Notes: generated from the letters alone by a model not told the origin. Counted from the stretch's first letter, positions 34,479-42,739 are shown. The stretch is DNA of 64,000 bases from DATAVK01 sp036267755 (GCA_036267755.1 DATAVK010000021.1:1-64000), one strand, 5' to 3'. Translations and numbers: made by a program.

Positions 34479-35077
34479 CGCTGCAACGCCTCGAGCACCA
34501 GCTGGTAATCGGCCTCGGTGTCGACGTCGACAGGCACCGGACCCGGGATGGTGACCTCGACCACGTCGGCGGCGCGCTGCTCGAGCAGCTTCCAGACCGC
34601 CTTGTCGCCATGGATCGTGACCAAGGCGGCGAGTGCCGATCCCGCGAACGCGAACGGGTGACCGATCCCGTCGTCGTAGCGGCATACCGCGAGCTCCGCA
34701 TCGCCTCGACCGTCGAGCAAGGCGCGCACGCTTTCGGCCCGGATGCCGGGCTGATCGCCGAGCATGAGCACCATCACTGCGGTGTCCGGGTGCAGAGCCG
34801 GGATCGCGGCTGCGATCGACGACGAGCAGCCGGTGCCGAAGTGCGGGTTGTCGACCAGATCGAACCCTGAGGTGTCGACGGCGCGACGGACGTCCTCACC
34901 GGCGCCGCCGAGCGCGAGCACCAGCTGGTCGAACCCGCTGCGGCGTGCCGTGGCGAGAACGGCGTCGAGCAGGACGCCGTCGCCATACGGCAGCAGCTGC
35001 TTCGGGCGACCGAGCCGGCGCGAGCCGCCGGCGGCCAGCACGAGACCGGCCACCCGACCCTCAGGATGCGACGGCAT
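34475..35077 (-). CDS. mocA: MocA-like nucleotidyltransferase (molybdenum cofactor cytidylyltransferase)
   Basis: This 200-residue protein resembles MocA, which converts molybdopterin cofactor to the cytosine dinucleotide form needed by xanthine-dehydrogenase-type enzymes and CO dehydrogenase. Its nucleotide loop LVLAAGGSRRLGRPKQLL and VMVLMLGDQPGI are diagnostic of the MobA-like fold. It overlaps xdhC by 17 bases; GTG 35053, eight bases after the xdhC stop, is an alternative start. The nearest Mo-hydroxylase in the window is the form I CO dehydrogenase at 58.6-62.4 kb, so this module may mature it from a distance. Confidence 0.88.
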   Translation of the reverse strand: MPSHPEGRVAGLVLAAGGSRRLGRPKQLLPYGDGVLLDAVLATARRSGFDQLVLALGGAGEDVRRAVDTSGFDLVDNPHFGTGCSSSIAAAIPALHPDTAVMVLMLGDQPGIRAESVRALLDGRGDAELAVCRYDDGIGHPFAFAGSALAALVTIHGDKAVWKLLEQRAADVVEVTIPGPVPVDVDTEADYQLVLEALQR

Positions 35078-35963
35078 ACCGGTCCGGATCGGCGACGAAA
35101 GACGCGCGGCAGTTCTCGCAGCAGAAGTACACGGTCGCCTCGCCGTGCTCGACGTGAGTGGTGGCTGCCACTGCGCTCACCGACATCCCGCAGACCGGGT
35201 CGGTCGCAGTGGCCGGTACGGCGACGAGCACGGTCGGCTGCTCGCCCACCCGTTCCGAGATCAGCTCGGCGAGGATCGATAGCGCGATCTCGCCGGGAGT
35301 CCGCGCACCGATCGACAGGCCTGCTGGGCTGTGCACCCGGGCGCGCTGGGCTTCGTCGACATCCAGTGACGCGAGTACGGCGGCGCCGCGCTTCTTGCTG
35401 GCTACCAGCGCGACGTAGGGCACCTCGGCACGAAGTGCGGCGGTCAGGGCGAGCTCTTCGTCTCGGCCGTGCGAGGCCACGATGAGCGCCGCGTCGTCGG
35501 GACGCGGCGCGGCGGAAGCACCGTCGGTGAGCTCCACGTCGATGTCGAGCGGTCCTGCCATGGCGGCGAAGGCCTGCGCGATCGGTGTCGCTCCGACCAC
35601 CAGAACCCGCGGGAGCGGGTTCTGTGGCTCGAGGAAGATCTCCATGGCGCCTCCGCTCAGGCACGGGTTCGCGACGGTGATCGCGCCTTCTTCGTACTCA
35701 CTGGACGGTTCGCCGGGAACGATGCGGAGCAACAACGGTTCGTTGGTAGCCAGGGCGCGCAGGCTGTACTCGCGGACCGAGGCTTCGGCGCAGGTCCCGC
35801 CGACGAAGCCTTCGATCTCGCCGTCGGCATGGACGAGCGCGGTGTCGCCGGGATGCGAGCTGGTCGGACTCTGAGCGCGGACGACGGTGGCGCGGACGAA
35901 CGGGACCCGGCCGCGAGCCATCTCCTGAGCCCGGGTCGAGAGCGCTTCTTGCAGCTCTCGCAT
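35061..35963 (-). CDS. XdhC/CoxF-family Mo-cofactor maturation protein with C-terminal YHS domain
   Basis: This 300-residue protein belongs to XdhC/CoxF-type chaperones, which bind and sulfurate the molybdenum cofactor and hand it to the apo-enzyme. The first domain has VVRAQSPTSSHPGDTALV and GGTCAEASVREYSL; the second is a Rossmann domain with RVLVVGATPIAQAFAAMA and ASHGRDEELALTAAL. The last 50 residues form a YHS domain (TDPVCGMSVSA, VYFCCENCRASFVADPDRY), a small metal-binding fold absent from XdhC of E. coli. It heads an operon with mocA and three glycerol-related genes and is divergent from a LysR regulator. Confidence 0.88.
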   Translation of the reverse strand: MRELQEALSTRAQEMARGRVPFVRATVVRAQSPTSSHPGDTALVHADGEIEGFVGGTCAEASVREYSLRALATNEPLLLRIVPGEPSSEYEEGAITVANPCLSGGAMEIFLEPQNPLPRVLVVGATPIAQAFAAMAGPLDIDVELTDGASAAPRPDDAALIVASHGRDEELALTAALRAEVPYVALVASKKRGAAVLASLDVDEAQRARVHSPAGLSIGARTPGEIALSILAELISERVGEQPTVLVAVPATATDPVCGMSVSAVAATTHVEHGEATVYFCCENCRASFVADPDRYAVAS

Positions 35964-35997
35964 TGACCCTCCCGTCCTTGGTGAGAGGTTATCAAGG

Positions 35998-36939
35998 GTG
36001 TCGATGACGCTGAGCCAGCTTCGGGCGTTCGCGCTCGTGGCTCGGCTGGGATCGCTGAAGGCGGCTGCCGCGGCGCTGGGGATCAGCGAGCCGGCGGTCT
36101 CCTCGGCGCTGGCGTCGCTGCGGACCGACCTCGGCGACCGGCTCTACGTCCGCGCCGGCAGCGGGATCGCGCTGACGCCCGGCGGCCGCGCGCTGGCCGA
36201 ACATGCCCAGGAGATCGTGGGCCTGGCCGACCGGGCGCGGCAGGAGGTCGCCGAGGCCAGCACTCCCGCGGGCCGGGTCCACGTGCTCGTGACGGCGTCG
36301 TTCGAGGAGCACGCCGCCGGCCCGCTGCTCGAGGCGTTCCGGGTCCAGATCCCCGGTGCTCAGGTCGAGGTCGCCGTACGGCCTGCCGACACCGTCGCCG
36401 CCGCGCTCCGCGAGCGCTCCTGCGACATCGCGCTCGGTGCCCGGCCATCGGCCGTCGAGGGCGGGGGCATGCACGTCGTGCCGTTCTTGCGCTACGAGCG
36501 AGTGCTCGTTGCCGCGCCCACTCATCCGCTCGCCCAGCTTCGCGGTCCGGCGGTGGCGTCGGCCTTGATGTCACATGAGTGGTTCACCGGTCCCGCGGGC
36601 ATCGAGCCGTCGACCGAGGAGGGTCGCTGGCTCGCGTCGCTGCAGCGGCTGCCCGACCTCGTGGCGCTGCCCAGCGAGCGCGAGGCACTCGCGGCGGTCA
36701 AGGCCGGTGAGGGCGTCATGCTGGCCCTGGGCCGGGTGGTCGCCCCCGACCTGCGGCACCGAACCCTCGTGCAGCTGGCGGTATCAGGGACGCCGGTGAC
36801 CGGACTGTGGGCGGCCAGCACGTCCAGTCAGGGTCGGGTGCTGCCCCTGGCTCGCGCCCTGCAGCGGTTCGTCACCACGCCGGAGGCGACGGCGGCGGTC
36901 GTCGCGTTCGGTAGCCCTCACACCGCGAGGAGCAGGTAG
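35998..36939 (+). CDS. LysR family transcriptional regulator
   Basis: This 313-residue LysR-type activator has an N-terminal helix-turn-helix (TLSQLRAFALVARLGSLKAA, SEPAVSSALASLRTDLG) and a ligand-binding substrate-binding-like domain. It is divergently transcribed from the xdhC-mocA-glp operon with only 34 bases between start codons, the classical layout of a LysR target. It would be expected to sense a metabolite such as an intermediate of glycerol or a Mo-enzyme substrate. GTG 35998 and ATG 36004 are both possible starts; AGAGG lies closer to the GTG. Confidence 0.92.
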   Translation: MSMTLSQLRAFALVARLGSLKAAAAALGISEPAVSSALASLRTDLGDRLYVRAGSGIALTPGGRALAEHAQEIVGLADRARQEVAEASTPAGRVHVLVTASFEEHAAGPLLEAFRVQIPGAQVEVAVRPADTVAAALRERSCDIALGARPSAVEGGGMHVVPFLRYERVLVAAPTHPLAQLRGPAVASALMSHEWFTGPAGIEPSTEEGRWLASLQRLPDLVALPSEREALAAVKAGEGVMLALGRVVAPDLRHRTLVQLAVSGTPVTGLWAASTSSQGRVLPLARALQRFVTTPEATAAVVAFGSPHTARSR

Positions 36940-37511
36940 CCCATCGTCGCTGTCATCAGCGCCTGGCAGCACACCCCCAGCCGCGGTGTGAGCGGACCCG
37001 GCGTCGGGCCCTGCGGGCTCGCCAGCACCCGACCTACGCTCGTGACCGCGAGGCCCATCAGCAGAACCGCCACGACCGTCACGGCGGGAGACGCGCTGCC
37101 GAGTACCGATCGGACGGTCATCCCCGGCATCCCGTTCCCGGTCGCCGCTCGCGACATCGGGACCAACATGAGCAGCATCGCGCCGGAGCCCACGGCGTGC
37201 TGCAGGTGCAGCCCGGCGGCAACGGCGCCTCGGCCGTCGATGTAGTGCTGGATGCCGCGTGCGGCGAAGTACCCACCGACCACCGTGAAGCCCAGCAGTC
37301 CGATCCGGCTCAGCACCGGGCCCGGTGGTCGCAGCAGCATGTCTGCCATGCCCAGGCCCATCGCGACGTGAGCGAGGTCGACATCGGTCTGCGTTACCCG
37401 GGCTCGCCACCTGGCGACCACGACCCGGCTGGCGCAGTAGCCGGCCGTGGCGAGCATGACCGCCGCCACCAGGTCGATGAGCCAGGTCGGTCCTGTCACA
37501 CGTTGCAGCAT
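36918..37511 (-). CDS. DUF5134 domain membrane protein
   Basis: This 197-residue membrane protein has five or six hydrophobic segments, starting with WLIDLVAAVMLATAGYC and HVAMGLGMADMLL. The histidines H47 in VDLAHVAMG and those in AAGLHLQHAVG are conserved in DUF5134 proteins; they could bind copper or haem, but this is not known. The gene ends with a 22-base overlap against the LysR gene. It is divergent from an ArsR-type regulator, and the palindrome in their shared region makes regulation by that protein plausible. Confidence 0.8.
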   Translation of the reverse strand: MLQRVTGPTWLIDLVAAVMLATAGYCASRVVVARWRARVTQTDVDLAHVAMGLGMADMLLRPPGPVLSRIGLLGFTVVGGYFAARGIQHYIDGRGAVAAGLHLQHAVGSGAMLLMLVPMSRAATGNGMPGMTVRSVLGSASPAVTVVAVLLMGLAVTSVGRVLASPQGPTPGPLTPRLGVCCQALMTATMGYLLLAV

Positions 37512-37535
37512 GGGCGGCGGGCTGCGGCCACGTCA

Positions 37536-37565
37536 ACCGTATATGCCTTGACAGGCATATACGGT
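37536..37565. promoter_or_regulatory. Perfect 12-base inverted repeat, candidate ArsR-type operator and promoter
   Basis: The arms ACCGTATATGCC (37536-37547) and GGCATATACGGT (37554-37565) are perfectly complementary across the central TTGACA, itself a consensus -35 box. A -10-like CAGAGT (37572-37577) follows at 18-base spacing, which would place the transcription start on the ATG of the ArsR-type gene at 37584. Binding of that protein would therefore cover its own promoter and face the divergent DUF5134 gene. Confidence 0.75.
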
Positions 37566-37583
37566 CGCTGGCAGAGTCGCACC

Positions 37584-37898
37584 ATGGCCACCGGGATCTG
37601 GACCGCACTCGGCGACCCTCACCGGCGCCGGCTGCTGGACCTGCTGCGGCAGGGGGAACGCTCGGTCGGTGACCTCGTCGCCGGGCTGGGGCTGACCCAA
37701 CCCGCCACCTCAAAGCATCTCAGGGTGCTGCGGGCGGCCGGACTGGTGCAGGTTCGCGGCGACGCGCAGCGGCGGCTCTACGCCGTCACCCCGGGGCCGA
37801 TGGCTGACGTCGACGTCTGGCTCGCGCCGTACCGGCAGCTGTGGAACGAGCGGCTCGACGCCCTGGGCCGACACCTGGACGCGGACGTGGAGTCTTGA
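37584..37898 (+). CDS. ArsR family winged-helix regulator
   Basis: This 104-residue repressor has the ArsR helix-turn-helix: TALGDPHRRRLLDLLRQGER, SVGDLVAGLGLTQPATSKH and LRAAGLVQVRGDAQRRLYAV. It lacks the classical metal-binding CxC of ArsR and CadC. It is of the type usually paired with an AHSA1/SRPBCC protein, and the next gene, overlapping by one base (TGATG), is exactly that. The strong palindrome just upstream is likely its operator. It may start at the transcription start (leaderless). Confidence 0.92.
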   Translation: MATGIWTALGDPHRRRLLDLLRQGERSVGDLVAGLGLTQPATSKHLRVLRAAGLVQVRGDAQRRLYAVTPGPMADVDVWLAPYRQLWNERLDALGRHLDADVES

Positions 37899-38413
37899 TG
37901 GATCGTGGCAGCTACCTGGAGTACGACGGCCAACCGGCCGTTCGGTTCCAACGCCGCTTCGCGCACCCGGTCGCGCGGGTCTGGCAGGCCATCACGTCGC
38001 CGGATGAGCTCGCGATGTGGTTCCCGTCCCGGGTCGAACTGGAACCCCGGGTGGGCGGGACCATCCGGTTCTCCGGCGACCCGCATGTCGCGCCGAGCAC
38101 GGGAACCGTGCTGACCTTCGAGCCACCCCACCGGCTTGGTTTCAGCTGGGGCGACGACGAGCTGCAGCTGAGCGTTGAGCCGGACGGCGATGCCGCCTGC
38201 ATCCTGACGCTCATCAACGTGCTCAGCGCCCGGGATGTCGCGGCACGCAATGCGGCCGGGTGGTGCGTCTGCCTCGCCGAGCTCGACGCGGTGGTGTCCA
38301 CCGGGCGAGCCGACGGACCGCACGCGGACTCGGGGCAGTCGTGGCGCGCGTACTACGAGGTGGCGGTGGCCGACGGGCTTCCGTCCGGCGCCGCGATCCC
38401 TAGCCCGAGCTAG
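37898..38413 (+). CDS. SRPBCC (AHSA1-like) domain protein
   Basis: This 171-residue protein has the START/Bet v1-like fold of the AHSA1 family, with VRFQRRFAHPVARVWQAITS, PDELAMWFPSRVE and the C-terminal helix region AGWCVCLAELDAVV. Such proteins are paired with ArsR regulators, as here, and are thought to bind hydrophobic ligands or to help degrade toxic compounds; no reaction is established. Its start overlaps the ArsR stop, so the two are co-translated. It converges with the GGDEF gene with a four-base overlap. Confidence 0.9.
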   Translation: MDRGSYLEYDGQPAVRFQRRFAHPVARVWQAITSPDELAMWFPSRVELEPRVGGTIRFSGDPHVAPSTGTVLTFEPPHRLGFSWGDDELQLSVEPDGDAACILTLINVLSARDVAARNAAGWCVCLAELDAVVSTGRADGPHADSGQSWRAYYEVAVADGLPSGAAIPSPS

Positions 38414-39435
38414 AGAACGGCCTGGTCCCGACCGTTGGCTTTCGCCTGGTAGAGCTTCTGATCGGCGACCAGCAGCGCATCCCGGCCAGTCCCTGGCCCG
38501 GTGACGACGGCAGCTCCGGCGGAGAACGTCGTCAGCGGAGCGATGGCGGCCCAGGCCTCTTGCAGCCGGGACAACACGATTCCCACGTGAGTCAGCGGGG
38601 TGTGCGGCAGGTGCAGCAGCACTTCTTCACCGCCGTACCGGATCGCGGTGTCGCGCGCTCGTAGCTGGTCCGTCACCACGTGGGCGAACTCGGTGAGCAC
38701 CAGGTCACCCATCGCGTGACCGTGCGAGTCGTTGACGTTCTTGAAGTGGTCGAGATCGAGCAGGATCAGCGCGTCTCCGGGCTCCGCCGCGTCGAGCAAG
38801 GCATCGAGACTGCGCCGGTTGTTCAGGCCGGTGAGCGGATCCCGACCGGCCGCCACCCGGAGCCGACCCGACTCCGCCCGCGCCATCCGGGCCCGCCCGG
38901 CCAGCAGCTCGGCGACGCCGATCCAGATCGTGAGCGCGATGACGCCGCGGACAACGAGGGCACTGTGGCTGGTCACCGCCGCTGTGCTGCTGCACGGCCA
39001 CCAGCACACGGCAGCCAGCGGCGCGAAGAGCACCGCGGTGTTGCGGGGCATCGAGAGGCCGACGAAGACGAAGCAGACCGTGAATAGTCCGACGTAGATC
39101 GCGCCGAGAGACTGGGTGTTGGACCCGATGAAGGCCAACGTCACGAACACCAGGCAGGGGTAGCCAGCCAGCGCGACGCGGTGTCGTGCCGGCAGCGTGG
39201 AGATCCACAGCACGAAGCTGGCGACGGCCAGCACACCGACGGACCAGATCGCGGTACGCCGGTCGGCATCCGTGGCCGGGAGCAGCCAGACCGTGCTCAC
39301 GACGACCAGCGCGCTCGCGAGACCCAGGCATAGTCCCCCCAGGGACGCGCCGGACTCCCGTGGAGCGCTCACGCCCGATGCATCGGCCGAAACACCCCCA
39401 AAGTTGAACGGCTCGACTGGCCTAGGGAAAGGCAT
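38410..39435 (-). CDS. Membrane-anchored diguanylate cyclase (GGDEF domain)
   Basis: This 341-residue enzyme should make cyclic di-GMP from two GTP. The first 180 residues contain about six hydrophobic segments with no recognised sensor name. The GGDEF domain begins at RDPLTGLNNRRSLDA and has the metal-binding LDLDHFKNVNDSHGH and the active-site GGEEVLLHLP. An intact inhibitory I-site, RARD, lies five residues before GGEE, so product inhibition is expected. It is divergent from the dual GGDEF-EAL gene, and both sit upstream of the polysaccharide cluster. Confidence 0.9.
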   Translation of the reverse strand: MPFPRPVEPFNFGGVSADASGVSAPRESGASLGGLCLGLASALVVVSTVWLLPATDADRRTAIWSVGVLAVASFVLWISTLPARHRVALAGYPCLVFVTLAFIGSNTQSLGAIYVGLFTVCFVFVGLSMPRNTAVLFAPLAAVCWWPCSSTAAVTSHSALVVRGVIALTIWIGVAELLAGRARMARAESGRLRVAAGRDPLTGLNNRRSLDALLDAAEPGDALILLDLDHFKNVNDSHGHAMGDLVLTEFAHVVTDQLRARDTAIRYGGEEVLLHLPHTPLTHVGIVLSRLQEAWAAIAPLTTFSAGAAVVTGPGTGRDALLVADQKLYQAKANGRDQAVL

Positions 39436-39493
39436 TGCCCCAGGTCGTCAAGCGAGAGCCGCTACCCGCCGATGACCCTTTTTGGGAGGATCT

Positions 39494-41821
39494 ATGGCGT
39501 TGCGCCGCGTTCGGAACGACGACGTCGCCGTCTGCGTAGCAGGCGTCGCGGCGTCGATCGCGCTCAGCGCGTCCTGGCTCGCCCATCCCGACCTCCATGT
39601 CGGCTACGCCATCGGCTTCCTCGTCGCCGTTCTCGCCCTCTCGCAGATGCCCGCCGACCTGCCCGGCCGGCACGGCCAGGTCGAGATCACCTTCGCGCCC
39701 GCTGCGTTGGTCTTCCTCGCGCTCACCGTCTCGCCGGGGGAGGCGGCCATCCTGTGGTTCGCCGTCACGCTTGCGCTGCGGCTGACCGAGAAGGGCAAGC
39801 CACTCACCGACCGGCTGTTCAACGTCGGGTGCGTCGCGGGCAGTGGTGTTGCGGTGATTCTGGTGCTGTCTCTGCACGGCCCGGTGCTGGATGTGAGTAC
39901 GGCGGCTCTCGTGGGCCTCGCCTGCGTCGTCTACTTCGTGCTCGACATGTGGCTGACCACGTCGACGCTGGCGCACCGGCAGGGACAGCGGAAATGGGCC
40001 CTGATGCCGGTCGGCCTGGCCATCCCGCTGATCTGTTTCGTGGGCATCGACAGCCTCGGCTATCTCGGCGCGGTCATCAACGTGACGGCGCCGCGCTGGA
40101 CGCTGGCCCTGCTGATCGCTCCGCTCGCCACCATCTTCGGTGCCACCCGGTCACAGCACCGGGCCCGCGGCTCGGAACGGCGTACCGCAGCGGTCTACAC
40201 GATCGCCCGCGCGACGACGTCGGTCGACGGCGCCACCGACATGACCGACGTGCTGCTGACCGAACTCCGGCGGCTGCTCCCAGGTCGCGACATCCAGGTG
40301 CTGTCCCGGCCCCCGAACAGCTCGGAGATCGGTGCCGCGCTGTCGACGGTTGAGGGCCTGGAGACCTGGGTGATCGTCGCGCCCGGCACCGGCTACGCCT
40401 TCAGCGACGACGACCGGATCGGTCTCGAGACGTTGACGAGCGTGTCGACGGAGATGCTCGATCGTCGCCGATTGCTGGACGAGCTCGCGCAGATGGCCAG
40501 GCGCGACGCACTCACCGGGCTGGCCAACCGCGCGACCCTGATCGACCGGCTGGAGACCGTCACCGCGGCCATGCCTGAGGGCATCGATGTCACCGCGGCA
40601 GTCGTCTACTGCGACGTCGACGGGTTCAAGGGCATCAACGACCGGCTCGGCCATCTGATCGGCGACAGCGCGATCATCGCGACCGCCGAACGGTTGGAGT
40701 CCACGCTGCGGATCAAGGACCTGGCTGCCCGGTTGAGCGGCGACGAGTTCGCGGTGCTGCTCGAGCGGGTCGACAGCGCGAGCGCGCTCCGGCTTGCCGA
40801 GCGGATCGTGGCGTCGTTCGAGCAGCCGCTCGATGTGGGCGGGCGTCCGCTGCGTGTGGGCGTCAGCGTCGGTGTCGCCATGGTCACGGCAGGAGCCACC
40901 GCCGAATCGGTGTTGCAGGACGCGGACACCGCGATGTACACCGCGAAGGCGGCGGGCAAGGGCAGGGCCGCGCTGTTCGATCCCGAGAGCCGACGCGCCA
41001 TGGAGCGCGAGCTGATCCTCGAGGACAGTCTGCGTACGGCGTTCGCCGAGGAGACGTTGTGGCTCGCCTGGCAGCCGGTGGTCCACCTGGCTGACGGTGA
41101 GCTGGACGGCTTCGAGGTGCTGATCCGCTGGACCCATCCGGAGTTCGGTCCGATCCCGCCGGACACGCTGCTGCCGATCGCCTCCCGGATCGGACTGATG
41201 CCCGCCCTCGGCCGGTGGATCCTCATCCAGGCGATGCAGGAAGGCGTGCGGCTGTCGGAGGTCGCGGGTCGACCCCTCGCGATCGCGGTGAACGTCGCCC
41301 CGGAGCAGCTGCAGGACGACCGCTTCATCGAGCTCGCCGCCCGCTACGCCGAGGACCCTCGACTCCGGCTGGTCCTGGAGCTCACCGAGCACACCCTCAT
41401 CGAGGGTGACTCGGCGATCGCCGTCCTTGACCGGCTGCACGGGTGCGGCGCCGCCATCTCGCTCGACGACTTCGGCTCGGGATACTCCTCGATCGACTAC
41501 CTGCACCGGTTCCGGGCCATCGACGCGGTCAAGATCGACCGGTCGTTCGTCGCCGGTCTGATGACCGACCCGCGAAGCGGCGCCCTCGTGGACTCCATCG
41601 CCGCGATGGCGCGCGCCTTCGACGCACTCGTCGTGGCGGAGGGCATCGAGGACTGGGATAGCGCGTTCGCCGCGCGAGACCTGAACTGCCAGCTCGGCCA
41701 GGGCTACCTGTTCGGCCGTCCAGAACCGATCGAGGCGGCGATCCCGATCGCGAAGGCCGGTCGGGTGGACGGCCCGTGGCTGGAGCAGCTCCAGCCGGAT
41801 CCGGTCAGCTCCCCAGCCTGA
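39494..41821 (+). CDS. Membrane GGDEF-EAL dual-domain c-di-GMP enzyme
   Basis: This protein of about 775 residues may both make and break c-di-GMP. About eight hydrophobic segments occupy the first 230 residues, followed by a linker that may be a GAF-like domain. The GGDEF domain has RDALTGLANRATLIDRLE, CDVDGFKGINDRLGH and a SGDEF active site with an RIKD I-site. The EAL domain has FEVLIRWTHPE (EVL for EAL), NVAPEQLQ, LELTEHTLIEGD, DDFGSGYSSIDYL, KIDRSF and VVAEGIED, so the catalytic metal-binding residues appear intact. ATG 39494 follows a GGAGG; the TTG at 39482 lies within that site. Confidence 0.9.
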   Translation: MALRRVRNDDVAVCVAGVAASIALSASWLAHPDLHVGYAIGFLVAVLALSQMPADLPGRHGQVEITFAPAALVFLALTVSPGEAAILWFAVTLALRLTEKGKPLTDRLFNVGCVAGSGVAVILVLSLHGPVLDVSTAALVGLACVVYFVLDMWLTTSTLAHRQGQRKWALMPVGLAIPLICFVGIDSLGYLGAVINVTAPRWTLALLIAPLATIFGATRSQHRARGSERRTAAVYTIARATTSVDGATDMTDVLLTELRRLLPGRDIQVLSRPPNSSEIGAALSTVEGLETWVIVAPGTGYAFSDDDRIGLETLTSVSTEMLDRRRLLDELAQMARRDALTGLANRATLIDRLETVTAAMPEGIDVTAAVVYCDVDGFKGINDRLGHLIGDSAIIATAERLESTLRIKDLAARLSGDEFAVLLERVDSASALRLAERIVASFEQPLDVGGRPLRVGVSVGVAMVTAGATAESVLQDADTAMYTAKAAGKGRAALFDPESRRAMERELILEDSLRTAFAEETLWLAWQPVVHLADGELDGFEVLIRWTHPEFGPIPPDTLLPIASRIGLMPALGRWILIQAMQEGVRLSEVAGRPLAIAVNVAPEQLQDDRFIELAARYAEDPRLRLVLELTEHTLIEGDSAIAVLDRLHGCGAAISLDDFGSGYSSIDYLHRFRAIDAVKIDRSFVAGLMTDPRSGALVDSIAAMARAFDALVVAEGIEDWDSAFAARDLNCQLGQGYLFGRPEPIEAAIPIAKAGRVDGPWLEQLQPDPVSSPA

Positions 41822-41918
41822 GCAGCAGCCGAGGCAGCAGGCGACCGGGAGTCAAGCCCGCGCGGGCACGACAGCCTCGGACACGCAGCCCGTGTGGGCT
41901 GCTTCGTATCCTGAGTTG

Positions 41919-42734
41919 ATGCTCCCGGTGGTCGACGTGGCGTGGTGGCGCGAGCGGCGCGATGTCGTGATCCTGGCCGACGTCCGGTGGTACCTCGACG
42001 GTCGCTCCGGCCGGGCCGGCTACGAGGCCGGTCACCTGCCGGGCGCGGTTTTCGTCGACCTCGATCGTTGGCTCGCCGCTGAAGCGAGCCCGGCAGCGGG
42101 CCGTCACCCACTGCCGGACCCAGCGGTGTTCGCGGCCGGCCTGGCCGGTCTGGGAATCGGCGACGACGATGTGGTCGTGGGGTACGACGAAGCGGGCGGT
42201 GTGATCGCGGCGCGGCTGGTGTGGCTGCTCCGGGCGACCGGCCACGCCGCGGCGCTGCTCGACGGCGGGATGGCGGCGTACGACGGCCCGCTGGAGACCG
42301 GCACGATCGAACGCCCGGCGGCGACGTTCACCGCCCGGCCCTGGCCGGCCGATCTGATCGCCGACATCGACGACGCGATCGACCCGGACGCCGTTGTGCT
42401 CGACGCGCGCGACGCCGAGCGCTACTGCGGCGAGGCCGAGCCGGTCGACCCGCGCGCCGGTCACATCCCCGGCGCCCGCAACCTGCCGTGCCGGACCAAC
42501 CTGGACTCCGCTGGGAGGTTCCTGCCGCCGTCCGAGCTGCGCCGTCGCTTCGAGGCGGTGGGTGCGGCGGCCGGCGTACCCGTCGTGTCCTACTGCGGCT
42601 CCGGCGTCACTGCCTGCCACAACCTGCTCGCGCTCGAGTTCGCCGGCTTCGGCCCGGGGCGGCTCTATCCGGGGTCGTGGTCGCAGTACAGCAACGACGC
42701 CGCTCGCCCCGTAGCGACCGGCGGGAAGCCGTAG
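41919..42734 (+). CDS. Two-domain sulfurtransferase (rhodanese)
   Basis: This 271-residue tandem rhodanese transfers sulfur from thiosulfate or 3-mercaptopyruvate to an acceptor. The N-terminal domain is inactive, with VVVGYDEAGGVIAARLVW in place of the cysteine loop. The C-terminal domain has the active-site cysteine in YCGSGVTACHN, where the CGSGVTA loop points to 3-mercaptopyruvate or thiosulfate use. The ATG at 41919 gives the standard domain start; an open frame from 41892 adds nine residues. It is followed five bases later by a metallopeptidase gene. Confidence 0.92.
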   Translation: MLPVVDVAWWRERRDVVILADVRWYLDGRSGRAGYEAGHLPGAVFVDLDRWLAAEASPAAGRHPLPDPAVFAAGLAGLGIGDDDVVVGYDEAGGVIAARLVWLLRATGHAAALLDGGMAAYDGPLETGTIERPAATFTARPWPADLIADIDDAIDPDAVVLDARDAERYCGEAEPVDPRAGHIPGARNLPCRTNLDSAGRFLPPSELRRRFEAVGAAAGVPVVSYCGSGVTACHNLLALEFAGFGPGRLYPGSWSQYSNDAARPVATGGKP

Positions 42735-42739
42735 CCGAC

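Noticed and set aside
39436..39493. c-di-GMP riboswitch between the two c-di-GMP genes
   Set aside because: The 58-base gap is too short for the GEMM riboswitch and lacks its conserved blocks.
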